DNA of 64,000 nt from NCBI RefSeq assembly GCF_000024345.1, contig NC_013729.1, positions 7,316,001 to 7,380,000 on the forward strand, given 5' to 3'. Below the pieces are notes generated by a model. That model searched no databases. It was not told the origin of the DNA and worked only from the letters and a program-made list of their open reading frames with translations. Origin of the DNA: Kribbella flavida DSM 17836. Its GTDB lineage: Bacteria; Actinomycetota; Actinomycetes; Propionibacteriales; Kribbellaceae. The position numbers and the translations under genes were made by a program. Below are positions 26,840-34,577 of the stretch, piece by piece; the first letter of the stretch is position 1; each line of letters opens with the position of its first letter.

Positions 26840-26877
26840 TCTTGACGGTTGTCCAACAAACTCTTGACGGATGTCCA
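26840..26877. promoter_or_regulatory. Tandem operator candidate between TetR gene and synthetase remnant
   Basis: TCTTGACGG[T/A]TGTCCA occurs at 26840-26855 and 26862-26877, 22 bp apart, about two helical turns, so two dimers could bind one face. On the minus strand each copy presents TGGACA, a -35-like element for the TetR gene. Confidence 0.55.
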
Positions 26878-26961
26878 GAAGTTCGTGACGCTGAGCCCAT
26901 CGCCCGGTCACCGCCTCACCGGTGGCCGAGCGTCAAAGCCACCGCCGTCGAGGGAGCTGCC

Positions 26962-27309
26962 GTGCACGGTCCGTCGGCCGCGAAGAATGCCATCGTCACC
27001 GGTGGGTTCGCCGTGTACTCGGCCGAGGTCGAGCAGGTGCTGATGACGTATCCCGCGATCCAGGACTGCGCCGTGGTCGGGTTGCCGGACCACAAGTGGG
27101 GCGAGCGGGTCACCGCGGTGCTGCAGCTGCATCCCGGGCTGACGGTGTCCGACTCCGAGGTGCGCAACTACGTGAAGAGCCGGCTGGGCAGCGTGAAGAC
27201 GCCCAAGCAGATCGAGGTGTGGACCGGGCTGCCGCGCTCGAAGGTGGGCAAGGTGCTGAAGACCGAGGTGAAGGAAATTCTGTTGAGCTCGGGCGCCGGG
27301 GACCGCTAG
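26962..27309 (+). pseudogene. Remnant of an acyl-CoA synthetase (C-terminal domain only)
   Basis: The 115-codon frame encodes only the last 100 or so residues of an ANL-family enzyme: KNAIVTGGFAVYSAEVEQVL is the hinge motif (usually KDMIVTGGFNVYP-like), followed by VVGLPDHKWGERVTAVLQL and the catalytic lysine region PRSKVGKVLKTEV. The 400-residue adenylation domain is missing. GTG at 26962 with GAGGGAG upstream could still be translated, so an internal deletion may have fused the original start region to the C-terminal domain. The gap of 26881-26961 shows nothing coding. Confidence 0.75.
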
Positions 27310-27312
27310 AGT
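27283..27312 (+). promoter_or_regulatory. Promoter for the leader ORF and dinB
   Basis: -35 TTGAGC (27283-27288), 18-base spacer, -10 TAGAGT (27307-27312), overlapping the end of the synthetase remnant. Transcription would begin about 27319, leaving about 100 bases before dinB that contain the leader ORF and hairpins. Confidence 0.6.
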
Positions 27313-27341
27313 CCGGCACGAGACGAGAGGAGGTGAACGCG

Positions 27342-27389
27342 ATGTCGAGTTCTTCCGTCGTGCCACCTCGTCGTCGTACCCGCGGCTGA
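27342..27389 (+). CDS. Putative 15-residue leader peptide upstream of dinB
   Basis: A short frame, MSSSSVVPPRRRTRG, has a near-perfect ribosome-binding site (GAGGAGGTGA, eight bases from the ATG), stronger than that of the following gene. It lies 24 bases after a recognisable promoter and ends two bases before the first of two overlapping hairpins. The PP and RRR stretches could slow ribosomes. It shows no resemblance to the cysteine-rich leaders of sulfur genes. Too short for homology to be decisive; the positional argument is the evidence. Confidence 0.55.
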   Translation: MSSSSVVPPRRRTRG

Positions 27390-27390
27390 C

Positions 27391-27416
27391 GGGTGGCTCC
27401 AGTTCCACCCATGGAG
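27391..27416 (+). promoter_or_regulatory. Two mutually exclusive hairpins controlling dinB translation
   Basis: Stem 1 pairs GGGTGG (27391-27396) with CCACCC (27405-27410). Stem 2 pairs CTCCA (27397-27401), in the loop of stem 1, with TGGAG (27412-27416), the Shine-Dalgarno of dinB six bases before its ATG. Both cannot form fully together. A ribosome at the leader stop codon would cover the left arm of stem 1 and so favour stem 2. This is the layout of translational attenuation; it is inferred from pairing alone. Confidence 0.45.
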
Positions 27417-27422
27417 TCGTGA

Positions 27423-27944
27423 ATGACTGTAGTGACCCGCCCGCCGCTGACCGCGGACGAGCGAACCCAACTGACCGGCTGGCTCGACCTGCAGCGGTCC
27501 TTCGTCCGGATGAAGTGCGCCGGCCTGAGTGAGGCCGACGCGCACCGCAAGGTGCTGCCGACGTCACCGCTGATGACGATGGCCGGCATCGTCGCGCACC
27601 TGCGCTGGAACGAGTACTCCTGGTTCCACCTCAACGTGCTCGGCGTGCCCGACACCGGCCAGACCCCGTGGACCGACGACGGGCACGTGGACGCCGAGAT
27701 GTTCGTCGACGACGTCCCGCTCGCCCAACTGCTCGACGAGTACGACGAGGAGTGCGCCCGCTCGAACGCGATCGTCGCCCAGCTCTCCCTGGACGCGCTC
27801 GAACAGGGCCCGACCGTCCGCGAGGGCGGCGCCGCCTCGCTGCGGTACGTGCTCTGCCACCTGATCGAGGAAACCGCCCGCCACGTCGGCCACCTCGACA
27901 TCATCCGCGAACTGCTCGACGGCAGAACGGGGTACGACCGGTAG
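27423..27944 (+). CDS. DinB-family protein (DUF664 type)
   Basis: The 173-residue protein has the four-helix DinB fold: WLDLQRSFVRMKCAGLSEADA then MAGIVAHLRWNEYSWF carrying one metal-binding His, and HLIEETARHVGHLDIIRELL carrying the two others. DinB-like proteins of actinobacteria often are mycothiol-dependent transferases or isomerases; which one this is cannot be told. It follows a leader ORF with alternative hairpins and precedes a very strong terminator, so it forms a single-gene unit. Confidence 0.88.
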   Translation: MTVVTRPPLTADERTQLTGWLDLQRSFVRMKCAGLSEADAHRKVLPTSPLMTMAGIVAHLRWNEYSWFHLNVLGVPDTGQTPWTDDGHVDAEMFVDDVPLAQLLDEYDEECARSNAIVAQLSLDALEQGPTVREGGAASLRYVLCHLIEETARHVGHLDIIRELLDGRTGYDR

Positions 27945-27947
27945 GGA

Positions 27948-27990
27948 CGTGGGATCTGCCCGGGGCTTCCCCGGGCAGATCCCACGTTTT
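27948..27990 (+). terminator. Intrinsic terminator of dinB
   Basis: A perfect 18-bp stem (27948-27965 with 27969-27986), a three-base loop and a TTTT run (27987-27990), the most classical terminator in the window. Confidence 0.92.
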
Positions 27991-28062
27991 GTCCACAACC
28001 GTCCACGGAGACCTCACCGGCGGGGCTACGATCGATGCGTCGACGGAAAGAGAGGGGGACTC

Positions 28063-28698
28063 GTGGCGTACCGGCCGCACCTGGCAGCAGCGCTGTCCGG
28101 CGCTTCCATCCGTCAGCTGGCGTACTGGAGAAACCCCACCAGGTCCGGCGGGGCGATCCTGGTCCCGGAAGTGTCCGAGCGACCGCCGCTGTACTCGTTC
28201 CGTGACGTCATCGCGTTGCGGACAACGGTCTACCTGCGCAGACGCATCTCGCTCCAGCGCGTTCGGCGAGCACTGGAGAACCTGTATGACCTCGGCGAGG
28301 TCGAGCACCTGTCGCACTACCGCCTGATCGCCCAGGGCAGCAGCGTGGTTCTCGTCGCTTCGGACGCCCCCGCGGTGGATCTTGTGGAGCAGCCGGGTCA
28401 GCAGGTCACCGTCGTGATGGCTGATGTCCTGCAGCCGTTCACCACCGCGGACGAGATTCGCGTTCCCGGCCTCCTGCAGCCGCGGCGAGCGCTGCGGGTC
28501 GATCCGGAGGTCCGCAGTGGACACCCGGTGATCTCAGGAACGCGGGTGCCTTTCGAGCTCGTCGCGGGACTTCTTCGCGACGGTGTCCCGGCCGACAGGA
28601 TTGCCGAGTACTACCCTTCCGTCGGCGCAACGGCCGCAGCGGATGCGCTCGACTTCGCCAACTACGTTGACCGCTACGGTCGTACGCCAGCTGCCTGA
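28063..28698 (+). CDS. DUF433 antitoxin with N-terminal MerR-like HTH (VapB45-like)
   Basis: The 211-residue protein begins with a winged-helix-like region (about 1-85; SIRQLAYWRNPT, LYSFRDVIALRTTVYLRRR) and ends with a DUF433 domain (about 145-200; VRSGHPVISGTRVPFELVAG, AEYYPSV), an HTH fold found in antitoxins. The pair DUF433 plus PIN-like protein matches the Mycobacterium VapB45-VapC45 arrangement. The GTG start is chosen because upstream codons run into the terminator hairpin; GAGGGGG is upstream. Its stop overlaps the toxin start (TGATG), typical of coupled antitoxin-toxin pairs. Confidence 0.82.
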   Translation: MAYRPHLAAALSGASIRQLAYWRNPTRSGGAILVPEVSERPPLYSFRDVIALRTTVYLRRRISLQRVRRALENLYDLGEVEHLSHYRLIAQGSSVVLVASDAPAVDLVEQPGQQVTVVMADVLQPFTTADEIRVPGLLQPRRALRVDPEVRSGHPVISGTRVPFELVAGLLRDGVPADRIAEYYPSVGATAAADALDFANYVDRYGRTPAA

Positions 28699-29135
28699 TG
28701 CGCATCCTGCTCGACGAGGACGTAGCGCTACAGGTCCTCGAGCCCCTGCGGCACGTCCTGCGTGACCATCGGGTCGACCACGTCCAGAGGCTGGGCTGGA
28801 GCGGCAAGAAGGACTTGTTCGTCCTGCGGGACGCCGCTGCCCAGCACTTCGAGGTGCTGGTCACCAACGACGCCCGCCAGCTGGACGATCCTGCGGAGAC
28901 CGCCGCAATCAAGAAGTGCGGCCTGCACCACGTGCGTTTTCGTCAGCGGTACGAACTGGGGCTCAACGGACTGGCGCTGGCCTTGGGCGCGGTGGTCTCG
29001 GCCATGCCTTTCGTCGTCGCCGAGCTGGCTGCGGCCAGCGGTCAGCGGCTGGTCCGGATCAGCAGCATCCAGGCCAGTGGACGTCATTCGACCGTCGATC
29101 CGTCCGCCGACCCTCCGAAGTACTGGCCGCGGTGA
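28698..29135 (+). CDS. PIN-like (DUF5615 / VapC45-type) putative toxin nuclease
   Basis: The 145-residue protein starts MRILLDEDVALQVLEPL, where the acidic LDED is the first active-site strand of PIN-like nucleases, and has VLVTNDARQLDD (about 54-65) with the second acidic pair. These residues bind divalent metal for RNA cleavage in PIN toxins. It lies directly after its presumed antitoxin and converges on a serine hydrolase gene with seven bases between. RNA target unknown. Confidence 0.8.
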   Translation: MRILLDEDVALQVLEPLRHVLRDHRVDHVQRLGWSGKKDLFVLRDAAAQHFEVLVTNDARQLDDPAETAAIKKCGLHHVRFRQRYELGLNGLALALGAVVSAMPFVVAELAAASGQRLVRISSIQASGRHSTVDPSADPPKYWPR

Positions 29136-29142
29136 GCGGCGC

Positions 29143-30489
29143 CTACAGGTGCTGGCCGAAGGCGAGGGGGGCTCGGGTGCAGAGGTAGGTGGCCCAGTTC
29201 AGTTTGACGGGGGTGCCGTCGGGGGCGCGGGTGATGCGGAGGAGCTCGCCGGTCTCGCGGCCGGAGACGGTGCGGTAGAGGTCGGTGGAGAGTCGCTCGA
29301 AGACGGCCGGGGCGGTGTAGTCGGCGGCGGACGGGGAGCGGGCCTCCAGGGTGCCTTCGCGGACCGAGAAGACGAACGGCTGGCCCTCGGTGAACCAGGT
29401 GCCGAGTACGTCGGTCAGCTCCTCGGGCACCGACGTCCCCGGCGTCCACGCGGACGGCAGCACCGGGTCGTCGTCGAGCACCTTGACGGCCAGGTCGGTG
29501 GCCAGCGCGGCGGGTGACGGCGCGGACGTGGTGTTCATCAGCGCGATGCCGGCGACACCCGACGGGCGGTGCACGAAGCTGCCGGTGATGTGGCCGGGCA
29601 TGCCGCCGGTGTGACCGACGAAGATCCGCTCACCGAGCCGGAGCAGCATGAACCCGAGACCGAACCCGAGCTGCCAGCGGTCCAGGTCGGCCATGATCTG
29701 CGGCTGGCACATCTCGTCCAGGGTGTCCTTCGAGAGCACCTCGTCGGTCGGGTCGGCCAGGAAAGCCATCCACTTGGCCAGGTCCCCGGCCGTGCTGGCG
29801 AGTCCGCCGCAGGCGTCCAGCGCGCCGAGCGAAAGCAGCGGCTCGGGCACCGGGACGTCGCTGAACGGCGGCACGTAGTACCCGGACGCGGCCGGTCCGC
29901 CGTCCATGCCCACGGTTGTCCGGCGCATCTCCAGCGGCTGCAGGATGCGGGCCTGGATCGACTCGTACCAGGAGCGGCCGTCCAGCCGGGCGACGATCTC
30001 GCCGAGCAGGGAGTAGACCAGATTGCTGTAGTGGAACCGGTGGTGCGGCTTGCCGATCCGCTCGGCGTCGTTCCATCCCGCCACCAGCTCGGCCCGGTCC
30101 GGGAACCGCATCACGTCCCAGACGTCGCCGACCGGCTCGCGCTGCATGCCGCTGGCGTGACTGAGCATCTGCCGCACGGTGATGCCCTCGTGCTTGCTCT
30201 CCGGGATCAGCTTCTCGACGGTGTCGTCCAGGGTGAGCTTGCCCTCGTCGCGCAGCGCCATGATCGCGACCGCGGTGAGCGTCTTGCTCTGCGACGCGAT
30301 CAGGTACTGCGTGTCGGCGGTCGGCGGCGCGTCCGGGGCGTCCAGCGAGGCGGCGCCCACGCCCCCCGACCAGGCCAGCCTCCCGTCGCGGACGACGGCT
30401 CCGGCCAGGCCCGGTACCCGGCCCTTCGTCTGCCGCTCGACGAGGATCCGGGTGAGCGCTGTCTGGGTCTGCTGGGCGATGTCGGTCAC
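29143..30489 (-). CDS. Serine hydrolase, beta-lactamase / class C family (second in window)
   Basis: The 448-residue protein has SQSK as the SxxK motif (near residue 67), YSN in HYSNLVYSLLGE (about 160) and HTGGMPGH as the third motif. A C-terminal domain with repeated FxVR-type strands follows. It is a relative of the hydrolase at 19539, with similar layout but clearly diverged. There is no signal peptide. GTG at 30489 has TAAGGT eight bases upstream, a likely near-leaderless start. Peptidase, esterase or lactamase activity cannot be distinguished. Confidence 0.8.
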   Translation of the reverse strand: MTDIAQQTQTALTRILVERQTKGRVPGLAGAVVRDGRLAWSGGVGAASLDAPDAPPTADTQYLIASQSKTLTAVAIMALRDEGKLTLDDTVEKLIPESKHEGITVRQMLSHASGMQREPVGDVWDVMRFPDRAELVAGWNDAERIGKPHHRFHYSNLVYSLLGEIVARLDGRSWYESIQARILQPLEMRRTTVGMDGGPAASGYYVPPFSDVPVPEPLLSLGALDACGGLASTAGDLAKWMAFLADPTDEVLSKDTLDEMCQPQIMADLDRWQLGFGLGFMLLRLGERIFVGHTGGMPGHITGSFVHRPSGVAGIALMNTTSAPSPAALATDLAVKVLDDDPVLPSAWTPGTSVPEELTDVLGTWFTEGQPFVFSVREGTLEARSPSAADYTAPAVFERLSTDLYRTVSGRETGELLRITRAPDGTPVKLNWATYLCTRAPLAFGQHL

Positions 30490-30560
30490 GAGTGCTGACC
30501 TTAGGCGAAGGATCCGGCCAGCGGCAGGGGTTTGAGCGTGGGCTGTGGGAGGCTGGACCG

Positions 30561-33500
30561 GTGCGCATAGCGGTGCTCGGTCCACTCGCGATGTGGGCGG
30601 CCGACGGGACACCGCTGGACGTCCGCGGTGTTCGGCTGCGTGGCCTGCTGGCCCGGCTCGCGCTCGGCGCCGGCCGCCCGGTCGGCGTGGACACCTTGGT
30701 CGACGGGCTCTGGGGCAGCGAGGCGCCGAGTGCCAACGCGCTGCAGTCACTCGTGTCGCGGCTCCGGGCGAGCCTGCCGGTCACGGAGTCCAGCATCTCC
30801 GTGCAGTCCGGTCCGGCCGGGTACACGTTGACCATCGAGGCCGACAGCGTCGACGCGGTCCGGTTCGAGCAGCTGGCTCGGCGTGGGCGGCAGTTGCTCG
30901 CCACCGACCCCGCACAAGCGCGCGACCTGCTCACGCAGGCGCACCGGCTCTGGCGCGGTGAGGCCCTGGCCGACCTGCGGGACCTTCCGTTCGCCGAGGC
31001 CGAGGCCGACCGGTTGGGTGAGCTCCGGCTGGCCGCGGCTGAGGACCTTGCCGAGGCCGCGATCACCACTGGTCACGCCCGCGAGGTCGTGGCCGAACTG
31101 GAGCGACTCACCCTCGGCCATCCGCTGCGGGAGCGCGCGCACGAGCTGCTCATCCGGGCTCTGGCTGCCGACGGGCGGCAGGCCGAGGCGCTGGCGGCGT
31201 ACGAGCGGGTTCGGACGACGCTGGTGGATGACCTCGGGGCCGACCCGGGGAGGCGGCTGCAGGACGTGCACGTCGCCGTACTGCGGGGCGACGCGATCGA
31301 CCCGCCACCCGCGGTCGCCGCCGTACCGCGGCCGGTCGCCGCCGCCCCGAAGAGCAACCTGCGCATGCCGCTAACCAGCTTCGTCGGCCGCGCCGAGGAC
31401 GTCGCGGAGCTGACCCGGCAGTTGGCCGACGGAGCCCGCCTGGTGACGATGGTCGGTCCCGGCGGCGCCGGCAAGACGCGGCTGGCGACCGAGACCGGCC
31501 GGACCCTGGTCGAGCACAGCGGCGACGGCATCTGGTTGGTCGAGCTGGCGCCGCTCGCCGAAGCGGCCGACGTCGCCCCGGCTGTGCTCAGCACACTGGG
31601 TGCCAGCGAGTTCGTCGACACGTTGCAGACCACGTTGACACCGCAGAGGTTTCCGACCCACCGGGCAGCGACCGAGCGCCTGGTCGAGGTGATCGCGGAC
31701 CGGCGGATCCTGCTCGTGCTCGACAACTGCGAGCACCTGGTGCAGGAAGTCGCTCGGCTGGTGGACTCGTTGCTGGCCGAGTGTCCCCGGCTGCGGGTGC
31801 TCACCACCAGTCGCGAGCCGCTGGGCATCCCCGGTGAGCATCTGCACCAGGTCGGACCACTCGCACTGCCGCCGGTCGACGCGACCGACGACGACTACCC
31901 CTCGATCCGGCTGTTCGTGGACCGGGCCCGCGCGGTCCGGCCCGACTTCGCCGTCTCCGACGCCAACCGCGAGGCGATCGCGGAGATCTGCCGCCGGCTG
32001 GACGGTATGCCGCTGGCGATCGAGCTGGCCGCGGCCCGGCTGCGCGCGCTGACCCCGCAGCAGATCGTCGAGCGGCTGGCCGACCGGTTCCGGCTGCTGA
32101 CCAGCGGCAGCCGCACCGCGCTGCCCCGGCACCAGACGTTGCGGGCAGTCGTCGAGTGGAGCTGGGAGCTGCTGGAGCCGGAGGAACAGGCGGTGGCCCG
32201 GCGGCTGTCGTTGTTCTCCGGCGGAGCGACGCTGGAGGCCGCCGAGCAGATCTGCTCCGACTCCGACCTGCCGCCCGAGGCGGTGCTCGGCGTGCTGGCG
32301 TCCCTGGTGGACAAGTCGCTCGTCGACGCTGCCGCCGACGACCGCTCGGTGCGCTACCGGATGCTCGAGACCGTCAAGGCGTACGGCGCGGAGCAGCTCG
32401 CGGCGGCCGGCGAGGTGGACCGGTTCCGGCAGGCGCACACGGCGTACTTCGGTGACCTGCTCCGGCAGGCGCGGCCGAAGCTGCGGACCGGCGACCAGCT
32501 GCAGTGGATCGCCCGGCTGGACGCCGACAGCGAGAACCTGCTCGACGCCCTGCGGCACTCGGTCGACAGCGGCCAGGCCACGAACTCGCTCGAACTGGTC
32601 GCCTCGCTCGGCGAGTACTGGACCATGCGCGGGCAGCCGGCCGAGGCCGTGGCCTGGTTCGAGGCGGCGCTCGCTGTCCCAGGACCGACGCCGCCGCTGA
32701 CCCGGGCGACCGCGGTGATGCTGTACGCGTTCGGCACGCTGGGCGACGGCGTCGAGGGGTCGAACTCGATCACCGGGGCGATCCGGGCGCTGGCCGAGGT
32801 CCGGCTGCTCAACCGGCGCCACCCGGAGGTCCTGGAGTCCGGCGTCGGCCGGTTCACCAACGCCGCCTGGGCCGCGATCCGCCGGGATGCCGCCGGCGCC
32901 TTCCGGGAGCTGGACGAGGCCCGCTCGCACCCCGATCCCTGGACCCGGAACATGGCGGTGATGATGTCCGCGATGTTCCGGGAGAACGAGGGCGACCTCG
33001 AGCAGATGGCCGCCGACCTGGCCGTCGCCCTCGACGGCTTCCGGGCGATCGGCGACCGCTGGGGAACGGCGCTGGCGCTGCGGGGCCTGGCCACCCAGCA
33101 AGCGGCGCACGGTGAGCACCAGGCCGCCTTGGACTCGTTGACCGAGGCGTTGCGGCTGATCGGCGAGCTCGGCACCCCTGAGGGTGTGCCCCAACTGCTG
33201 GGCCAGGCTGCCTTCAGCCGGTTCGAGGTAGGCGATGCCGAGGGCGCCAAGGCCGACATGCTGCACGCCCTGCAGCTGGCCGGGGAGACCGGAGGCCGGA
33301 GCGGCCAGGCGATGATCACGATGGGGCTGGCAACCCTGGCCCGGCGGACCGGCGAGCTGGACGAGGCGCTGGAGCTGGCCGAGCGGGCGGCCACGATGCT
33401 CGACCTGCAGGCCGAGCGGATCGCACCCGCCGGGGGTGCTGCCGGCGTCGAGGTCGTCGCTGCGCACGGCCAGGCGATGGTGATGGCCGAGCTCAGCCGG

Positions 33501-33851
33501 GTGATGGTTGCCCGTGGCGACCTTCCGGCCGCGCGCCGGTGGATCGCGCCGGCGGTCGGCTTCGCGCTGAACACCGACGACGTGCCGGTGACCGCCGGCG
33601 TCGTCGAGGCGGCGGCCGCTGTGGACCTGCTGGCCGGCGACGCGGAGCTGTCCGCCCGGACCCTCGGACTGGCCGCCGCGCTGCGTGGAGCGCGGACCGT
33701 GCCGGACTCCGACGTCCGCGCTACGTTGGCAGCTGCCCAGGCCCAGCTCGGCGAGGCCCGGTTCCAGGCCGCTTACCAGGCCGCGGCCCGGATCGGCCAC
33801 CACGACGCCTTCGCCGAACTGCGCAAGCGGTTCAGCTCGTCATCAGGTTGA
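30561..33851 (+). CDS. AfsR/SARP-like regulator: BTAD, NB-ARC and TPR domains
   Basis: The 1096-residue protein has an OmpR-type winged helix (about 1-90), a bacterial transcriptional activator domain (about 95-245), an NB-ARC ATPase (about 270-640) with Walker A GPGGAGKTR near 300 and Walker B ILLVLDNC near 385, then TPR-like helical repeats to the end. This is the architecture of AfsR-type activators of secondary metabolism, although no biosynthetic cluster lies beside it. GTG at 30561 has GGGAGG eight bases upstream. Its last 20 bases overlap the convergent TetR gene. The ligand or partner sensed by the TPR part is unknown. Confidence 0.9.
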   Translation: MRIAVLGPLAMWAADGTPLDVRGVRLRGLLARLALGAGRPVGVDTLVDGLWGSEAPSANALQSLVSRLRASLPVTESSISVQSGPAGYTLTIEADSVDAVRFEQLARRGRQLLATDPAQARDLLTQAHRLWRGEALADLRDLPFAEAEADRLGELRLAAAEDLAEAAITTGHAREVVAELERLTLGHPLRERAHELLIRALAADGRQAEALAAYERVRTTLVDDLGADPGRRLQDVHVAVLRGDAIDPPPAVAAVPRPVAAAPKSNLRMPLTSFVGRAEDVAELTRQLADGARLVTMVGPGGAGKTRLATETGRTLVEHSGDGIWLVELAPLAEAADVAPAVLSTLGASEFVDTLQTTLTPQRFPTHRAATERLVEVIADRRILLVLDNCEHLVQEVARLVDSLLAECPRLRVLTTSREPLGIPGEHLHQVGPLALPPVDATDDDYPSIRLFVDRARAVRPDFAVSDANREAIAEICRRLDGMPLAIELAAARLRALTPQQIVERLADRFRLLTSGSRTALPRHQTLRAVVEWSWELLEPEEQAVARRLSLFSGGATLEAAEQICSDSDLPPEAVLGVLASLVDKSLVDAAADDRSVRYRMLETVKAYGAEQLAAAGEVDRFRQAHTAYFGDLLRQARPKLRTGDQLQWIARLDADSENLLDALRHSVDSGQATNSLELVASLGEYWTMRGQPAEAVAWFEAALAVPGPTPPLTRATAVMLYAFGTLGDGVEGSNSITGAIRALAEVRLLNRRHPEVLESGVGRFTNAAWAAIRRDAAGAFRELDEARSHPDPWTRNMAVMMSAMFRENEGDLEQMAADLAVALDGFRAIGDRWGTALALRGLATQQAAHGEHQAALDSLTEALRLIGELGTPEGVPQLLGQAAFSRFEVGDAEGAKADMLHALQLAGETGGRSGQAMITMGLATLARRTGELDEALELAERAATMLDLQAERIAPAGGAAGVEVVAAHGQAMVMAELSRVMVARGDLPAARRWIAPAVGFALNTDDVPVTAGVVEAAAAVDLLAGDAELSARTLGLAAALRGARTVPDSDVRATLAAAQAQLGEARFQAAYQAAARIGHHDAFAELRKRFSSSSG

Positions 33852-34458
33852 CGGCCAGGTCCCGCAGCGCGACCTGGACCTGCTGCTCCGGCGGCCGGGG
33901 ATCGGCCAGCATCCAGTCGTAGACGACGGTGTTGACGGCACCGATGAAGCACAGCCCGAGGAACCGGAAGTCCTTCGCCTTGATCTCGCCCCGGGCCACC
34001 GCGGTGTCGCCGATCCTCACGACGCTGGAGACCAGCAGCTCGCGGAACGCGATCCGCTGCTCCTCCACCGCCGGGCTGGCACCGACCACTTCGACGAACG
34101 AGATCCGGGCCCGCCGCAGGTCGGTCATGATCGTGCGCAGGTACCCCTCGACGGCCGCCCCGATCCGCTGCTCGACCGGCGCCTCCGCGGTCGCGGCCAG
34201 CGCCTCACCCGTACTGCGGACCGCCAGCTCGATCAGCTGCGCGTGCACCGCGAGCAGCACGGCTTCCTTGTTCTGGAACTCGTGGTAGAAGTGGCGGGTC
34301 GACACTTTCGCCTGCCCACACAGGCGTTCCACCGAGGTTGCGGGATAGCCCTCGGTCCCGAACAGCTCCAGCGCGGCGTCCAGCAGACGCTCCCGCCGGG
34401 CGGCCTTCCACTCGTCGACCGAACGCCCGGAGTACCGGCGCACGGGGGGTTCGTTCAT
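33832..34458 (-). CDS. TetR-family regulator, probably of the adjacent ABC exporter
   Basis: The 208-residue protein has a TetR helix-turn-helix at about residues 25-65 (ATSVERLCGQAKVSTRHFYH) and an all-helical C-terminal effector domain. AGAGGTG precedes the ATG. It follows the DrrAB-type exporter genes on the same strand, 119 bases away with a hairpin between, and probably represses them, as is usual for multidrug exporters. Its 3' end overlaps the end of the AfsR-like gene. Confidence 0.85.
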   Translation of the reverse strand: MNEPPVRRYSGRSVDEWKAARRERLLDAALELFGTEGYPATSVERLCGQAKVSTRHFYHEFQNKEAVLLAVHAQLIELAVRSTGEALAATAEAPVEQRIGAAVEGYLRTIMTDLRRARISFVEVVGASPAVEEQRIAFRELLVSSVVRIGDTAVARGEIKAKDFRFLGLCFIGAVNTVVYDWMLADPRPPEQQVQVALRDLAVNLMTS

Positions 34459-34517
34459 AACACCTCTTGTCGCTACCCCGTGCGTGACCCGTTCATCCTA
34501 GTCACTCAGTGCAAGGT

Positions 34518-34548
34518 CGTGGGGCCGGAACACGGCTCCGGCCCCACG
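34518..34548 (-). terminator. Hairpin between exporter and TetR genes
   Basis: A perfect 12-bp stem (34518-34529 with 34537-34548, arm CGTGGGGCCGGA) and a seven-base loop, downstream of the permease gene. Confidence 0.6.
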
Positions 34549-34577
34549 GGGTGTCGCGAACGAATTGCGCCGTCCTG

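Noticed and set aside
27342..27389. Idea that the short ORF is a cysteine-type attenuator leader
   Set aside because: The peptide has no Cys and the downstream gene is not a sulfur gene.
31371..33803. 810-codon minus-strand frame opposite the AfsR-like gene
   Set aside because: High GC makes long antisense frames common; the plus strand encodes recognisable BTAD, NB-ARC and TPR domains.
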